Below, in pieces: positions 33,699 through 44,299 of a stretch of 64,000 nucleotides of DNA. Under the pieces are notes generated by a model. That model searched no databases, was not told the origin of the DNA, and saw nothing but the letters and a program-made list of their open reading frames with translations. Location: positions 27,548,103 through 27,612,102 of the forward strand of contig CM028908.1 of NCBI GenBank assembly GCA_016801845.1, written 5' to 3'. The DNA comes from Polydactylus sextarius. Its lineage: Eukaryota > Chordata > Actinopteri > Polynemidae. The translations under genes and the position numbers were made by a program. How positions within the stretch are numbered: the stretch's first letter is position 1; the number at the start of each line of letters is the position of its first letter.

Positions 33699-33942
33699 TA
33701 GCATGTAGAAGTATTTCCTTGTTTGTAACTGTTCAGTGTATGTTCAGTAACGATCTTCACCCAAACTGTTTCACCAACTTCTCGTCAATAATTTAACTCA
33801 GACTATTAATTAATTAATTGACTGATCAATCAACTCAACAATCAACGACTGATCTGATCCACCAATCAACACTTTCTTTATGAAGTTAAACTGAAGATTT
33901 TCACTTTTTTTTAATAAACATAACGTTGAATCTGCAGCTCTG

Positions 33943-34009
33943 ATGTGACCTTTAGCTCCTCCTACTACTGAGGTCACATGACCTTTAGCTCCTCCTACTA
34001 CTGAGGTCA
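33943..34009 (+). repeat. X-box repeat fragment, duplicated 33-bp unit
   Basis: TGACCTTTAGCTCCTCCTAC-TACTGAGGTCA twice in tandem. Single copies at 3690 and 56701. The matching right-hand piece (GATCCAAACGTTGTAGCTTC) is at about 34606-34630, beyond a GCTAA tract. Confidence 0.8.
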
Positions 34010-34610
34010 TCAGTTAACATACAACCAATGAGTTATTAGCTACATTAGCTAACTCAGTTAATTTGATGATACTAACTTTAGTTAATCCAGGTAGTTTAGC
34101 TGTAGCTGTGTACACTAATGTGTATGATCAGTGAGTTATTAGCTATGTTAGCTAACATAGCTAATCTAGATTCATTATCTTATTCAACTACCGCAGCTAA
34201 TTTAGCTAATTCAGCTATCTCAGTCGGCTGTAGCCGTACATGCTAATTCATATGACCAACTGGTTGTTAGCTACTTCAGCTAACTTAGCTAATGTTATGA
34301 GAATTTAACTGTTTGTTACCTTAGTAACTTCAGCTAGCGTAGATACCTGTAGCTGTATATGTTCAGCTAATACATATGATCAACACGTTATTAGCTATTT
34401 CAGCTATTTCAGCTAGCTTAGCTAGATAGCTGTAGCCACATGTGTTGAGCTAACACATCGAGTCATAGTAGCTACTTCAGTTAGTCAGCTAATTCAGCTA
34501 GTTTACGTAGCTTTAGCTGTACACAGCTAACACATACGGCGACGCTGACGTGATTAATTTAGTTATTTCAGCTAATTTAGCTACATTAGCTGACGTATGT
34601 TGGACTGATC
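34010..34610. repeat. degenerate GCTAA/TTAGC tract inside an X-box repeat
   Basis: Irregular TTAGCTAACTCAGC, GCTACTTCAGCTAAC and CAGCTAATTTAGC words with no fixed period. It is bounded by X-box repeat pieces, as if the repeat interior expanded. Confidence 0.75.
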
Positions 34611-34833
34611 CAAACGTTGTAGCTTCACGTCTCAGACAGGACCAGTCTCCACCCGGGACGGAGACGACCCGCTGATCTACGGTGTCTAAATAAAAATGGC
34701 CGACTCTTCTTCTTCTTCTCTGAATGAAAAACAACTAAAACACTGAAGCTCCAAGATGGATGAAAACACAACGTCAGAGGTTTAAAAAGACGACTGAAGT
34801 TAAATCTGTTGCTTTTTGTTTCAAATGATTCAA

Positions 34834-34834
<1 letters not shown>

Positions 34835-34872
<38 letters not shown>
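34835..34872. repeat. (CA)n microsatellite
   Basis: Perfect CA, about 18 copies. Confidence 0.96.
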
Positions 34873-34874
<2 letters not shown>

Positions 34875-34975
34875 ATATAAGTGGCAGAAGGTAACAACCA
34901 GAGTTTGAGTGGCTTCTGTCTCCAAACAGGAGCCTGGGGGAGGAAACGGCCATATGTCACATGTTTTAGGAGGAG

Positions 34976-35022
34976 GTGTGTGTGTGTGTTAGTGTGTGTG
35001 TGTTAGTGTGTGTGTGTGTGTT
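34976..35022. repeat. (TG)n microsatellite with TTAG interruptions
   Basis: TG blocks separated by TTAG twice. Confidence 0.95.
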
Positions 35023-35105
35023 CACCATAACAAGGAGCAGTTGGTCCACTGGGACACATCAGGACGCATCTATAATTTAATTTAATTTCTGTATCTCAGG
35101 TCAAA

Positions 35106-35199
35106 CTGTGATTGTTTTTAATCACAGATTTTATATTTACACACTTTAACACACACACACACACTGTAAACATGCATGAGTATGTGTGTGTGTGTGTTA
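35106..35199. repeat. two adjacent small hairpins
   Basis: CTGTGATT/AATCACAG at 35106-35127 (6-nt loop). Then 35147-35163 pairs perfectly over 17 bp with 35183-35199, a CA run facing a TG run with a 19-nt loop. Confidence 0.85.
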
Positions 35200-35442
35200 G
35201 TGAGTCTAAAGGGACATGTTCAGTCCTGATGACTGACACAAACATTGTTTTAATTATCTTCATCATCACCACAATAATCATCATTAATATGAGCGCGCGA
35301 GCGAGGCAGCGCGCGCGCGCACGCACGCGCCTCTGTCTATCTCTCTCCACTCCTCCACATCCACCGGGTCACAGCTCCGAGGATCAGCCGGGGATCAGAG
35401 CTCCGAGCGCGGATACAGGCGCCGCGAGGAGCCGCTGATACC

Positions 35443-35535
<93 letters not shown>
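35443..35535. repeat. (CA)n microsatellite
   Basis: Perfect CA, about 46 copies, within the CpG-rich segment. Shorter CA at 35687-35706. Confidence 0.98.
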
Positions 35536-35537
<2 letters not shown>

Positions 35538-35754
35538 ACTGTGGAAGTTAAGCTCCAACACACACACACACTCCAACACTTCATAAGTCCGTCACTGTCC
35601 GGCTCGTGGTTTAACTCTCGCGCTGCTGCTCGTTGACGCACATGGTTCACACAACCAGACGCGCACGAGCGCGCGCACACGCACGTACACACACACACAC
35701 ACACACGCACAGATACACCAAGGTACCAGTATCAGTAGGGGAAGAGGATCTTAC

Positions 35755-35945
35755 CGCAGCAGCAGAAAAGAGAATAAATCCTTTAGTTTGGCCGCATTGT
35801 CTGATGAAGAGGAGGAGGAGGAAGAGGAGGATGGTGCTGCTACTGAGGAGGAATAATCCGACTGGCAGTGACAATAACCCGGAGAGGAGGAGGAGGAGGA
35901 GGAGGAGGAGGAGGAGGAGGAGGAGGAGGAGCTCCCTCCCTCCGT
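35755..35945 (-). other. candidate non-coding first exon (minus strand)
   Basis: Minus strand ends GCTGCTGCG followed by GTAAGA, a strong splice-donor match at 35754/35755. The exon would span the GGA array, so the leucine-rich frame here (start at about 35949) is most likely a repeat translation. CpG-rich setting and donor are the only support. No acceptor or second exon identified. Confidence 0.2.
35881..35931. repeat. (GGA)n array
   Basis: About 16 GGA units. A shorter impure GGA run is at 35809-35832. Confidence 0.96.
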
Positions 35946-36000
35946 CCAATTAGAAACGTCGGGACCGGTCGATGAGGATCAAACCGCGCGGAGGCGTTTT

Positions 36001-36036
36001 TTTTATTTATTTATTTATTTTTATTTTTTTTATTTC
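36001..36036. repeat. T-rich (TTTA)n run
   Basis: TTTATTTATTTATTT followed by T-runs. Confidence 0.85.
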
Positions 36037-36479
36037 TCATCATTAGAATAAAATTCATTTAAAGTCACAACAACAACACACGAGGACACAACGAGCCGCA
36101 CGTGGTTCAAACACTCACGTGACTTCACCGTGACACTAACAGCAGCTCGTTACTATTATGGGATGTTTCCAGCGGATCTGAGCAGTGTTTTCATGTTGTA
36201 ACCTGCTGCTGCTGCCACCTACAGGCCGCAGGAGGCAACACAACACTGACACTTCAGTTTGAGTTTTAATCTAACGCCTCATTTATAACACTTCCTGTTG
36301 TGATTTTATTTTGAAAAGCTTTTTTAAATCATCATTTAAAGTGAAATAAATGTTTGTTCACTGTCGACTACGACTAATAAAATTACTTTTTAGACCATAA
36401 TCACCTCAATATAAGACCAATTAAGAGTCTGAAATAGACGAGTCGTCTCATATCAGACCCAGAGACTCCAGGACTAAGG
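36037..36479. other. no gene recognised
   Basis: Unique-looking sequence. CTGCTGCTGCCACCTACAGG at 36207 is a repeat-like phrase. Confidence 0.45.
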
Positions 36480-37062
36480 TGGTGGTGGTCAGAGCCTGGT
36501 CCACATCACCAGCAGTGAGTCGGACTCGTCCCCAGCGAGGGTTGGACTTCACCAGGGCTGAACTCTGTCACCGGCACCTTTCATGATCCTTATGAACAGG
36601 ATAATGAGGGCGTCGCGTTTCTGTTGGATCATCGAGCACCGACCTTCAGCTCTGGGTTCACAGCCGAGTGTGAAGCAGCAGCACAGTTCAGGTGGAGGAG
36701 CTGCTGCCTCAAGTGGAGGAGGTCAAGTGTCTGGTCTGGTTGACGAGTGATGGAGATCAGAGCAGGAGCTGGACAGATGGACTGGGGCGTCAGCAGGGAT
36801 GTGGACGCTGCTCTTGTCCGTCGTCCATCTACATCCCGACCCTCATCGATGGTTGTGATCTGTGGCGACTGAAAGAACGAGATCATAGAGACAAGCAGCT
36901 GAAATGATCTTCCTCCGTAGGGATGTTGGACCGGTTGGAGCTCAGAGCAGAGCTGCTGCTCGTCCACGTAGAGACGAGACAGCTGAGGTGGATGGAGCGT
37001 CTGGTTATGACGTCTCCTGAGGGAGGTTTGGGACGACCCAGGACACGATGGAGACTAGAATA
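36480..37062 (+). pseudogene. degenerate LINE reverse transcriptase, 3' part
   Basis: Relic of a fish non-LTR retrotransposon. At 36541-36603 the frame reads VGLHQG-stop-TLSPAPFMILMNRI, matching the RT core G-x-x-QG-x-x-LSP-x-LF, with a TGA where the family usually has Cys. At about 36709-36770 it reads LPQVEEVKCLVWLTSDG, as in the domain after the RT core, and at 36831-36880 IYIPTLIDGCDLWRLKERD. GAGGTGGATGG (about 36985) and GACGACCCAGGACACGATGG (about 37033) follow as in the family C-terminus. Frameshifts, stops and a deletion near 36610-36650 make it dead. Clade not assigned. Confidence 0.75.
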
Positions 37063-38270
37063 GAACATGACAGAGTCACAGTAGCTGTAGCGTCGGTCGA
37101 CAGCGAGTTATCACCATGACTTGAGAGAACTGCTCTGATGTAGTTGGACCAGACGCTGACAACAAACAGCTCAACGTCCAGAGCAGCTGCTCAGTAACAC
37201 TGATGTGCTCCAGGTTACTGCATCTCTCCTTAATAAACATCACCATCCTCTGGTCGTCTCGTTACCTCCCTGTCCTCTGACAGGTCTCAGTGAGACACAT
37301 GATGCTGCTCTGTAGCTGGTCAGAGCGTCACTTCTTCATCTGACGGGGACAGATCGTACATTCACCATAGTTACAGACCTAATGATGGGTTGTAGCGTCT
37401 TTACTCTGCTCTTCATCCACCTGATCTCCACCAGGATCTGGGGTCTCTGGTTGGGTCGTATCTCTGAGCAGCTCAGTGTCGTCAGCTGATCACTGGAGGA
37501 ACAATCAGTCGACGGTTCAACGTCTCTCTGGTTGTTACAGTCACAAACAAAAACAGGAGAAAAAACAACCCAAGAAAAAAAAAGAAAAGGAGAAATAATC
37601 CGCACTAATATAAAGGAAAAACGTTTTACTTAAAATGTTTAAAAGTTTACGGAAAAAGAGGAAAAAAGTAAGAAAAAGGAGACGCTGCCGTTCAATCAGC
37701 TGCTGACGCAGCGAACTGACTTGGTCAAAGTTAAAACATTGTGACGTCCAGATTTGTCTCAGAAAGAATAAATAAAACATTTTCTCTGTTTTATAAGAGA
37801 CATTTACTCATTTATATTTGATAAAATAGAAAATATTAAACTGTCGTTTGTTTCATGTCTCAGACCATAAATATGTTCGTTTGATATTAAACATGAAGGA
37901 TAAATCTAAAGTGATTTCAGCAGAAACAAAGACTAAATAATTATAACAGAAAATATTAATGATATGAGAAATGAGGAGAAACAGTCAGTTGATGAATAAA
38001 CGAAAACGTCTGAAACAGTAAAGTATTAAAGTTAAAACTATGATGAAATAAAAATAACGTATCCAACATAAAAACAACTAAATGTTGTGTAGTTCTCACT
38101 CTTCACCAGCTGGTGGCGCCGGAGCAACCATCAGCTGTTTATCTACATCCAATGAACAGCAGAAGAAGAAGAAACGACAAGTTTCTGACACAAATGTTCG
38201 TTTTTAAACTTTTCTTTGCTGAAAATGTGTCAAACATGTTGTTGATCAGGTAGCGACTGATCTGTGGTGA
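37063..38270. other. no gene recognised
   Basis: Unique-looking. 37550-37680 is A-rich (AAAAAAAAGAAAAGG). 37790-38090 is AT-rich. Confidence 0.5.
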
Positions 38271-38567
38271 CCCAGGACCAGGACCAGGTCCAGGACCATG
38301 ACCAGGTCCAGGACCAGGACCAGGACCAGGACCAGGACCAGGACCATGACCAGGACCAGGACCAGGTCCAGGGCCAGGACCAGGTCCAGGACCAGGTCCA
38401 GGACCAGGTCCAGGACCAGGACCAGGACCAGGACCATGACCAGGTCCAGGACCAGGACCAGGACCAGGACCAGGACCAGGTCCAGGGCCAGGACCAGGTC
38501 CAGGACCAGGTCCAGGACCAGGTCCAGGACCAGGACCAGGTCCAGGACCAGGACCAGGACCAGGACT
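38271..38567. repeat. hexamer minisatellite CCAGGA/CCAGGT with 114-bp superunit
   Basis: About 49 hexamers. Rare variants (CCATGA, CCAGGG) recur: the phrase GGTCCAGGGCCAGG is found near 38365 and again 114 bp (19 hexamers) later. It explains the 148-aa PGPG frame and the DQDQ/TRTR frames. Confidence 0.95.
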
Positions 38568-38786
38568 AGAACCTGGACCTGACAAGTCTTGTGTGAATCA
38601 CCCAGGACTCTGTGGTTTCAGCGTGACCAGGTTCTGCCTCCGCACGTCGTTTGTGTTTGAGTTAAACACAAGTTACCGAGTCACGACGTCGAATTAAAAC
38701 GTTTAGTTCACAGACGTTTTAACCATCGGACACGAGACAACAGAGACGTCTCGGCTACGTCCCCATCAACATAACGCAGCTGGTGG

Positions 38787-38787
<1 letters not shown>

Positions 38788-38822
<35 letters not shown>
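38788..38822. repeat. (TG)n microsatellite
   Basis: Perfect TG, about 17 copies. Confidence 0.97.
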
Positions 38823-38823
<1 letters not shown>

Positions 38824-38824
<1 letters not shown>

Positions 38825-38933
38825 CTATTGTTAACATAGTTATATTAGGAGTGTGTGTGGGTGAGCATGAAGAGGAGCAGTGACATGTTGAAGAGGCCCT
38901 AAAGAGGCAGGAAAGAAATGGATAAACAGGTGT

Positions 38934-38976
<43 letters not shown>

Positions 38977-39035
38977 CACACACACACACACACACACAGG
39001 AATGTGTTCCTAATATAACTATGTTGACAATAGAT
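38824..39035. repeat. 27-bp inverted repeat within a TG/CA/TG cluster
   Basis: CTATTGTTAACATAG-TTATATTAGGAG (38824-38850) is the reverse complement of 39009-39035 with one internal mismatch and one at the edge. Confidence 0.85.
38936..38998. repeat. (CA)n microsatellite
   Basis: CA with one AACAC slip near 38974. Confidence 0.97.
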
Positions 39036-39102
39036 ACAAGGAGATACAGAGGTGAAGTGTGTCTGTGTGATAGATGAGTTCAGATAGAAACAGAGATAAA
39101 CA

Positions 39103-39104
<2 letters not shown>

Positions 39105-39167
<63 letters not shown>
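39105..39167. repeat. (TG)n microsatellite
   Basis: Perfect TG, about 31 copies. Confidence 0.97.
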
Positions 39168-39317
39168 GTTCAGGGAGACGCTGCCCTCTAGTGTCGACAG
39201 CTGGTAAAATAGATACATGGGGATTTAACAATCTAAATAAAGTTTGTTTTATTTTTATTCTTCAATAAAAAACAAACAAACAAAAAAACTTAAAGAAAAT
39301 AAAAACAAAAGTTTGAT

Positions 39318-39432
39318 GATGATTCACCGTTAAAAAGAAGAAGAAGAAGACGTTGATCCTCATTTCTGGTCAGTGAACAACCATTTGAGACTAAACTACC
39401 CTGTTGACATTCACACACTACGACGTAACAAC
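39318..39432 (+). repeat. dispersed repeat R2, copy 2
   Basis: Near-identical to 31050-31168, same orientation, one AAG shorter. Confidence 0.9.
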
Positions 39433-40074
39433 AGTCTAAACTATAGAAACTATTGGTCTAAAGGCAGATGAAGTGTTAGAGGTTGACATCACTTAGTGAC
39501 GTGTTCATGATGTAGGATGATAACAGACAAACTACTTTGTTGTAAACAGACATGAAGAGAAACCAGTAACTTCTGCTACGATGCTACGATGCTACATGTA
39601 GCGCTGACGTTACTGTAGCTTCCTGTTGGTTCATATAAACATGGCGCCTCATGTACCAACAACTGTCGATTTCTTACTGAAACTTCACACTCACCACATT
39701 ATCTTTGTGCTTCACAATCAACTTGAAATTGATCACGTGTACGAGCACTTCTGCCCCTCAACCACTACACTTTGTAAACACGACTTACAGGTTGAATTCG
39801 TTCTGTGACGGAGTCGAACTCAACTTACTCATGAGTCAAATCAGTTTTACCAGTTAAAATGACTTGAAATGCCACAAACCTGTTCTGTCCCCAAGAAACT
39901 CAGCACTTATCTTTAGTCGGTTTCTCTTCCTGAACTAGACGCCATCTTTCTTCTCACAAAGCATCCTGGGTAATTTCATCATCTGAATCTGATTTTAATG
40001 GTTGAAACAAACTTCACTTTGTTCTTTAAAGAACTGGAACCTTCTGCCTTTATACAGTTACAGTGTTTTCACAC
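39433..40074. other. no gene recognised
   Basis: Unique-looking. ATAAACATGGCGCCTCATG near 39636 begins a 60-aa frame without a domain. Confidence 0.45.
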
Positions 40075-40575
40075 GTCAGCCCTTAAAGTGAGCTCAGATC
40101 AATACCTGATCATTTTTGACTCATATGTGAGTCTAAGAGCAGTCAGACCCCTTTAAACTGAACCGTTTCACCTCAGGAGATGGTCTGGGTACGGTCTGGG
40201 GTATTTGGGGGTAGCAGCTATAGACATAGTTCAACTAACACTCACGTTGGTGACTAAATCACTTCCAAATAAAACACATTTCATCCATAACATTGTGAGT
40301 CTAAGTCTATATTGTCACACAAAAAAGCAGAAAAAGCTGATCTGACCTGTTCAGTGACCGTCCCTGGTTTGATGACCTGGGTGAAAACTACCCAGAATGC
40401 CGAGCAGTTCTCTAGAGAAGCTACAGTGTGAACAGAAAGAGGACTGAGACCGACCAGACAGAGAAGCCAGTCCTCTTTCACTATGTGAACACAAACTCAA
40501 CTGGGTCTGGTTTCTGTTGGTCCAGTTTTAGAGGACTGGGTTCAGTTCGTTTAAAGGGACCAAGTGAAAACAACC
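40075..40575 (+). mobile_element. MITE-like dispersed element R3, copy 1
   Basis: Landmarks: GATCATTTTTGACTCATATG, GGAGATGGTCTGGGTACGG, CCGTCCCTGGTTTGATGACC, TACCCAGAATGCCGAGC, CTCTAGAGAAGCTAC and GGTCCAGTTTTAGAGGACTG. Ends (CAGTGTTTTCACAC / GTGAAAACAACCTCAGTG) are roughly inverted. Inverted copy at 46045-46730. No transposase. Confidence 0.6.
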
Positions 40576-41437
40576 TCAGTGTCTTTATCTAGTGGATGTG
40601 GATGAAACCAGACAGGAACTAAATCTGTCAAGTGTCAAAGTAACAGTGTTGAGTGTGAGTTGACTGAGCTGCCAGCAGATGGCGCCGTCTGACAACATGA
40701 TAGACTCCTCATCCTCCAACCGGTTTGATCTTCAGCTGAGTTGATGTTTATTTACAAGAAGAAGCAGGTTCAAGAAGTTTGTCAGTGAGACCAGATGTTA
40801 CAGTGAAACCTGCTGCTGCAGCATCATGAAGGAACCAAGCAAATACGAGGCTTTTAATTTGAAAGGATGGACACAGGAAGTAGTGTGGTTGTGTCTGTAC
40901 GACACAGGGAGGTCAGAGGTCACGTGTTTTCATAGATCAACACACATGATCAGTCTAAGTCTGCTCGTTAGCGCAGCGCTAACAACACTTAGCGAAGACA
41001 AAACTTAAAACGACAAATCATCAGAGAAGTTTTAGAGATAAAGTGTCAGACGTGATGTAGAACTGATTCTACCAGTTTATATACAAACCTTCAAAAGTAA
41101 CAAGTTACATTAAAACACAGACGGTTCAGTGATAAAACATGTTCGTAGTCGTTCACGTCACGATGAGGAAAACATGGCAGCTTTGACTGATGCTAACTAG
41201 CTGTGATGCTAACTAGCCGTGCTAGCTAACCTTCAGTTTCAAGCCAAAGTCATGACGTTGATGTAAACATCCAGGTCAAAGGTCAGACAAGATGGCGGCG
41301 GTGTAGTACGTCTGAACAGGAAGCCACGCCCACCTGATGATCACATGACCTCGACGCTTCTTTAAACACTAGGTCGAGGACCTGGACTACGCTGTTGACC
41401 TGATCCTGGATCAGTGTGAACAGACGGTTTGAGCTAC
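40576..41437. other. no gene recognised
   Basis: Unique-looking, with short GATGCTAACTAGC repetition near 41190-41225. Confidence 0.5.
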
Positions 41438-41438
41438 G

Positions 41439-41474
<36 letters not shown>
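41438..41474. repeat. (ATC)n trinucleotide repeat
   Basis: About 12 ATC units. A six-unit ATC run is at 45371-45388. Confidence 0.96.
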
Positions 41475-42286
41475 GACAAACGTCTTCATCATGTTTCTTT
41501 GGTCGACGTCGTCAGTTGAAAATCAGTGTTGAAGTTTATTTCAGTATAAATGAGACCGAGTTAACGATGGTGATGAAGTCGTCGGCTGCAGCAGCAGCGA
41601 GGACACTGACGTGTTGATGAAGATGAAACCTGCAGCAGCTCGACGTGTTGGACGAACACCTGCAGCTCCATCGTCTGGTTTCATCTCAGACGAGCTGAGA
41701 TCAGAGAGAAACGGCTCGTTGACTCGTTATTTCCTCTGCACAGACGTGAGGTCGTCGTGTTCATCTTCACTTAATCTCATCAGATACCAGCAGCCGCGCG
41801 ACGCAGATTAACTCTTTCAGGTTGGGAACTGAACTGAAAGATTAAAGCTTCTAAACAAAGAATCAGTCTGGACATTTACAAAGTTGAGACACGTTGGTTT
41901 GTCTGTAGGATCCCTCTCCTCACTACCACAAGTCACATGTTAGTTTGAGTCTGACACTGGTTTAAAACATAGACATTTGTCTCCACTCAACTCTATGTTC
42001 CTCACACTGTTGTTATGACTCTTTAGGTTGAAATTACAAAACATCAACTTTCTCTAAACTCGTCTGATTGATGTTTTACTCTTGGTCATCGTACTTTTAA
42101 CTTTAAATCTCACAGCGACTGATGTTTTCAACCAGTTTGTAGCTCGTTTCCACAGCTGATGTGGATTAAACTCCAGATTGTTACAATACAAATGAAACTT
42201 TTCACATCCTGACATTAAATATCAAGTTTTAACTATTGTAGTTGTGTCTGTTATTCTCCAGAGGAGACAGTGGAGGACTAGTGATT
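41475..42286. other. no gene recognised
   Basis: CpG-tinged to about 41810, then ordinary. The frames at 41429-41617 and 41611-41811 carry no domain. Confidence 0.45.
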
Positions 42287-42315
42287 TAATGTTACTGTAA
42301 CTAACAGTAACATTA
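42287..42315. repeat. 12-bp perfect inverted repeat
   Basis: TAATGTTACTGT, 5-nt loop, ACAGTAACATTA. Confidence 0.9.
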
Positions 42316-42415
42316 GTTTCTCTCCAGTCACAAACCTGTTGTGCTGCTGGTTCAGATCAAAGTACAGAAACAGTAAATACTCATGTTGACACACTGAGCC
42401 CAAACTTTATTCAAC

Positions 42416-42450
42416 ATCATGTGACATCATGTGACATCATGTGACATCAT
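42416..42450. repeat. 10-bp tandem repeat CATCATGTGA x3
   Basis: Three perfect units plus a partial one. Confidence 0.9.
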
Positions 42451-42824
42451 GAGCGTCCCTGGCCAGAGTGATTGCAGCGGTCGCTGTGGCAACAGGTCCA
42501 ACCGCGGTGAGAGCACAGCTCCAGTCGAGTGCAGCCTTTTTCTCCATTATCTGTCAACAGACCAGAGACGAACAACGTCACCAAACCCACCGTCGCCTGT
42601 AAACACCGAGACGCTGACGCCGCAGGTGAGTCTGTGACAGGAACAGCCGGTGCAGACTCACCTCGTGTGTAACAGGCCTGTTGCACGCGGCTGCTACACT
42701 GCAGCAGCTGGTTTCTGACCATTAGAAAATCTTCACCGTAACACTCGATGTGGAAACGCTGCGCTGCAACACAAACACCCAGACGTCACCTGACTCACCC
42801 ACGTCATTCTTTTACATTAACTTC

Positions 42825-43100
42825 ATGTAATATGATCTAATATGATTTTTTATTCTGGTCTATTTTAGTCTAATTTAGTAATAATGAATGTTTTGTATAT
42901 GTACGTTTTATATTTAAATCCTGTTTATAATGTTTATTTTATATTCATAGTTTATTCTTTTCTCTACTTGATTTTGTTCTTACTCTACTGGGCTCACACC
43001 AGGACCAGGGAATCTAGTTTCTCTTCACCTCATGTTTCTAACATTAGATGTAACGACAATAAAGCTCCTTGAATCCTTGAATCCTTGAATCCTTGAACAT
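42825..43100 (+). mobile_element. CR1/L2-type LINE 3' end with 8-bp tail
   Basis: T-rich 3' region, then ACTGGGCTCACACCAGG, AACGACAATAAAGCTCC and four 8-bp units CCTTGAAT (43067-43098). A short octamer tail after an AATAAAG signal is typical of CR1/L2 LINE 3' ends. No coding part is attached, as for 5'-truncated insertions. Confidence 0.6.
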
Positions 43101-44180
43101 ATATATTCATTTTGCACCACTTTCAGAGTCCTTCTCTGGTATTTTTCAGTTGTATATATTATAATTTTACAAGATTGTGTTTTTTATCTGACTCGTTGTA
43201 TCGTCTGTTTTCTTGCTGGTGTCTCTGTCACTGAACAACATAATAAAAACTATTCTAATCCTGAAGTCCTCGTATTTAAATCAGCCCCCTCCCTTCTTTC
43301 ACACAGTGGTATGATCCTGGTCTGTCCTGGCACGTGATTGGCCACATGGTGTGTCCATCAAAGTAAAGTCCCGCCCCCTCCTGCCTGGATAAGTCAAGGT
43401 GACCTACTGGTCCTTGGATAAAAAAAAAAAGAATGAAAGTCAACGGAGATAAAGTTATTCTCTGATCCACTCTGACCCTGAATCACACACGTCCTGTATG
43501 TTAATTTAAATGAAACCATCAGTGAGTCAACACTGTGTTTGTGGTGTAATTGTTGATTTAACTGGTTCGACGTTGAACCAACCAGTCTGGTCGGTGACGT
43601 CACGTCAGTTTCTTTCCCCGTCTCTTCCCTGAAGAGAGAACGAGGAGCAGGTGATAAAACTGACCAGGTCACATGTTTTCTTAGGTTAGCGTAGCTGCTG
43701 TTAAGCTAACGTTAGCGTCAGAGACCAGCGTTGTAGTCGCTACCTGGTCTCACACTAAACCTACAGTAACGTTTGCTGCCTGTCACTAAACAGACTCTCT
43801 CCATGTCAAACATTATCTTTAACATTCACTAACATCACATGTTAAAACCAGGACACGTTTCATCATTTATCTGTTCTTCATGTTAACGATCAGAGGACTC
43901 GTGGACCGGACGTAGACCACCTGACCTAGACTCATTACTCTCAGCAGAGACGAGCAGGAGCAGCTGTCGACTGAGGAGTCGACTCTTCTCGATCACGACA
44001 AAGAATCGTCTCGTTAGAGTCAGAGTCAGACGTTCAGCTCCTCAGAAACACTGTGCTCCACTGATGCAGATTCATTCAGACCAGTCCTGGTACACACCAC
44101 ATTTTAATATGTGTAAAATCAAACATGGATTTTATATAACGTCTGTCATCATGTACCTGAGACCAAGGTCAGACTGTGTG
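43101..44180. other. no gene recognised
   Basis: Unique-looking. A 92-aa stop-free minus frame at 43394-43672, preceded by a CTCTCTTCAG acceptor-like sequence at about 43632-43641, matches no family I know and does not join in frame with the candidate exon at 44188. Confidence 0.4.
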
Positions 44181-44187
44181 TTAGTAC

Positions 44188-44292
44188 CTGAGCAGAGCGG
44201 CAGCAGCAGCAGCAGCAGCAGGTAAACCTTCATGTTCCTCCTTATCTGTCGATGTGACTGGAAAAGTTGGACGACGCTGGACTTTTATCTTC
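44188..44292 (-). CDS. possible signal-peptide first exon with TATA-like promoter
   Basis: On the minus strand a start codon at 44233 opens MKVYLLLLLLLPLCSG, a good signal peptide shape: Lys, seven Leu from a CTG run, then small residues. CTCAG followed by GTAC at 44188/44187 is an acceptable splice donor. About 45-55 bp upstream, AGATAAAAG (near 44285) could serve as a TATA box. Together this resembles exon 1 of a secreted or type I membrane protein. Against it: the Leu run is a CTG microsatellite, the reading frame ends 33 codons on if unspliced, and no downstream exon was found. Function unknown. Confidence 0.25.
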
Positions 44293-44299
44293 TGCTCAA

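Larger units (their letters stand above)
35290..35990. promoter_or_regulatory. CpG-rich segment, possible CpG-island promoter
   Basis: Clusters of CpG (GCGCGCGAGCGAGG, GCGCGCGCACGCACGCGCC, CCGAGCGCGGATACAGGCGC, AAACCGCGCGGAGGCG), much denser than the surroundings and interrupted by CA and GGA arrays. A strong donor-like GGTAAGA lies on the minus strand inside it. No coding exon could be tied to it. Confidence 0.35.

Noticed and set aside
35647..35949. Leucine-rich 100-aa protein on minus
   Set aside because: The leucines are a GGA array; the tail is a CA array.
38139..38585. 148-aa PGPG frame resembling a structural protein
   Set aside because: Hexamer minisatellite; the three frames of both strands are open for the same reason.
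25406..41295. ATGGCG-type YY1 starts at 25.4, 39.6 and 41.3 kb as gene starts
   Set aside because: Each opens only a short frame in repeat-like context without other promoter motifs.
43394..43672. Second exon for the candidate at 44188
   Set aside because: Joining at the TTCAG acceptor gives a stop within ten codons in the frame of exon 1.
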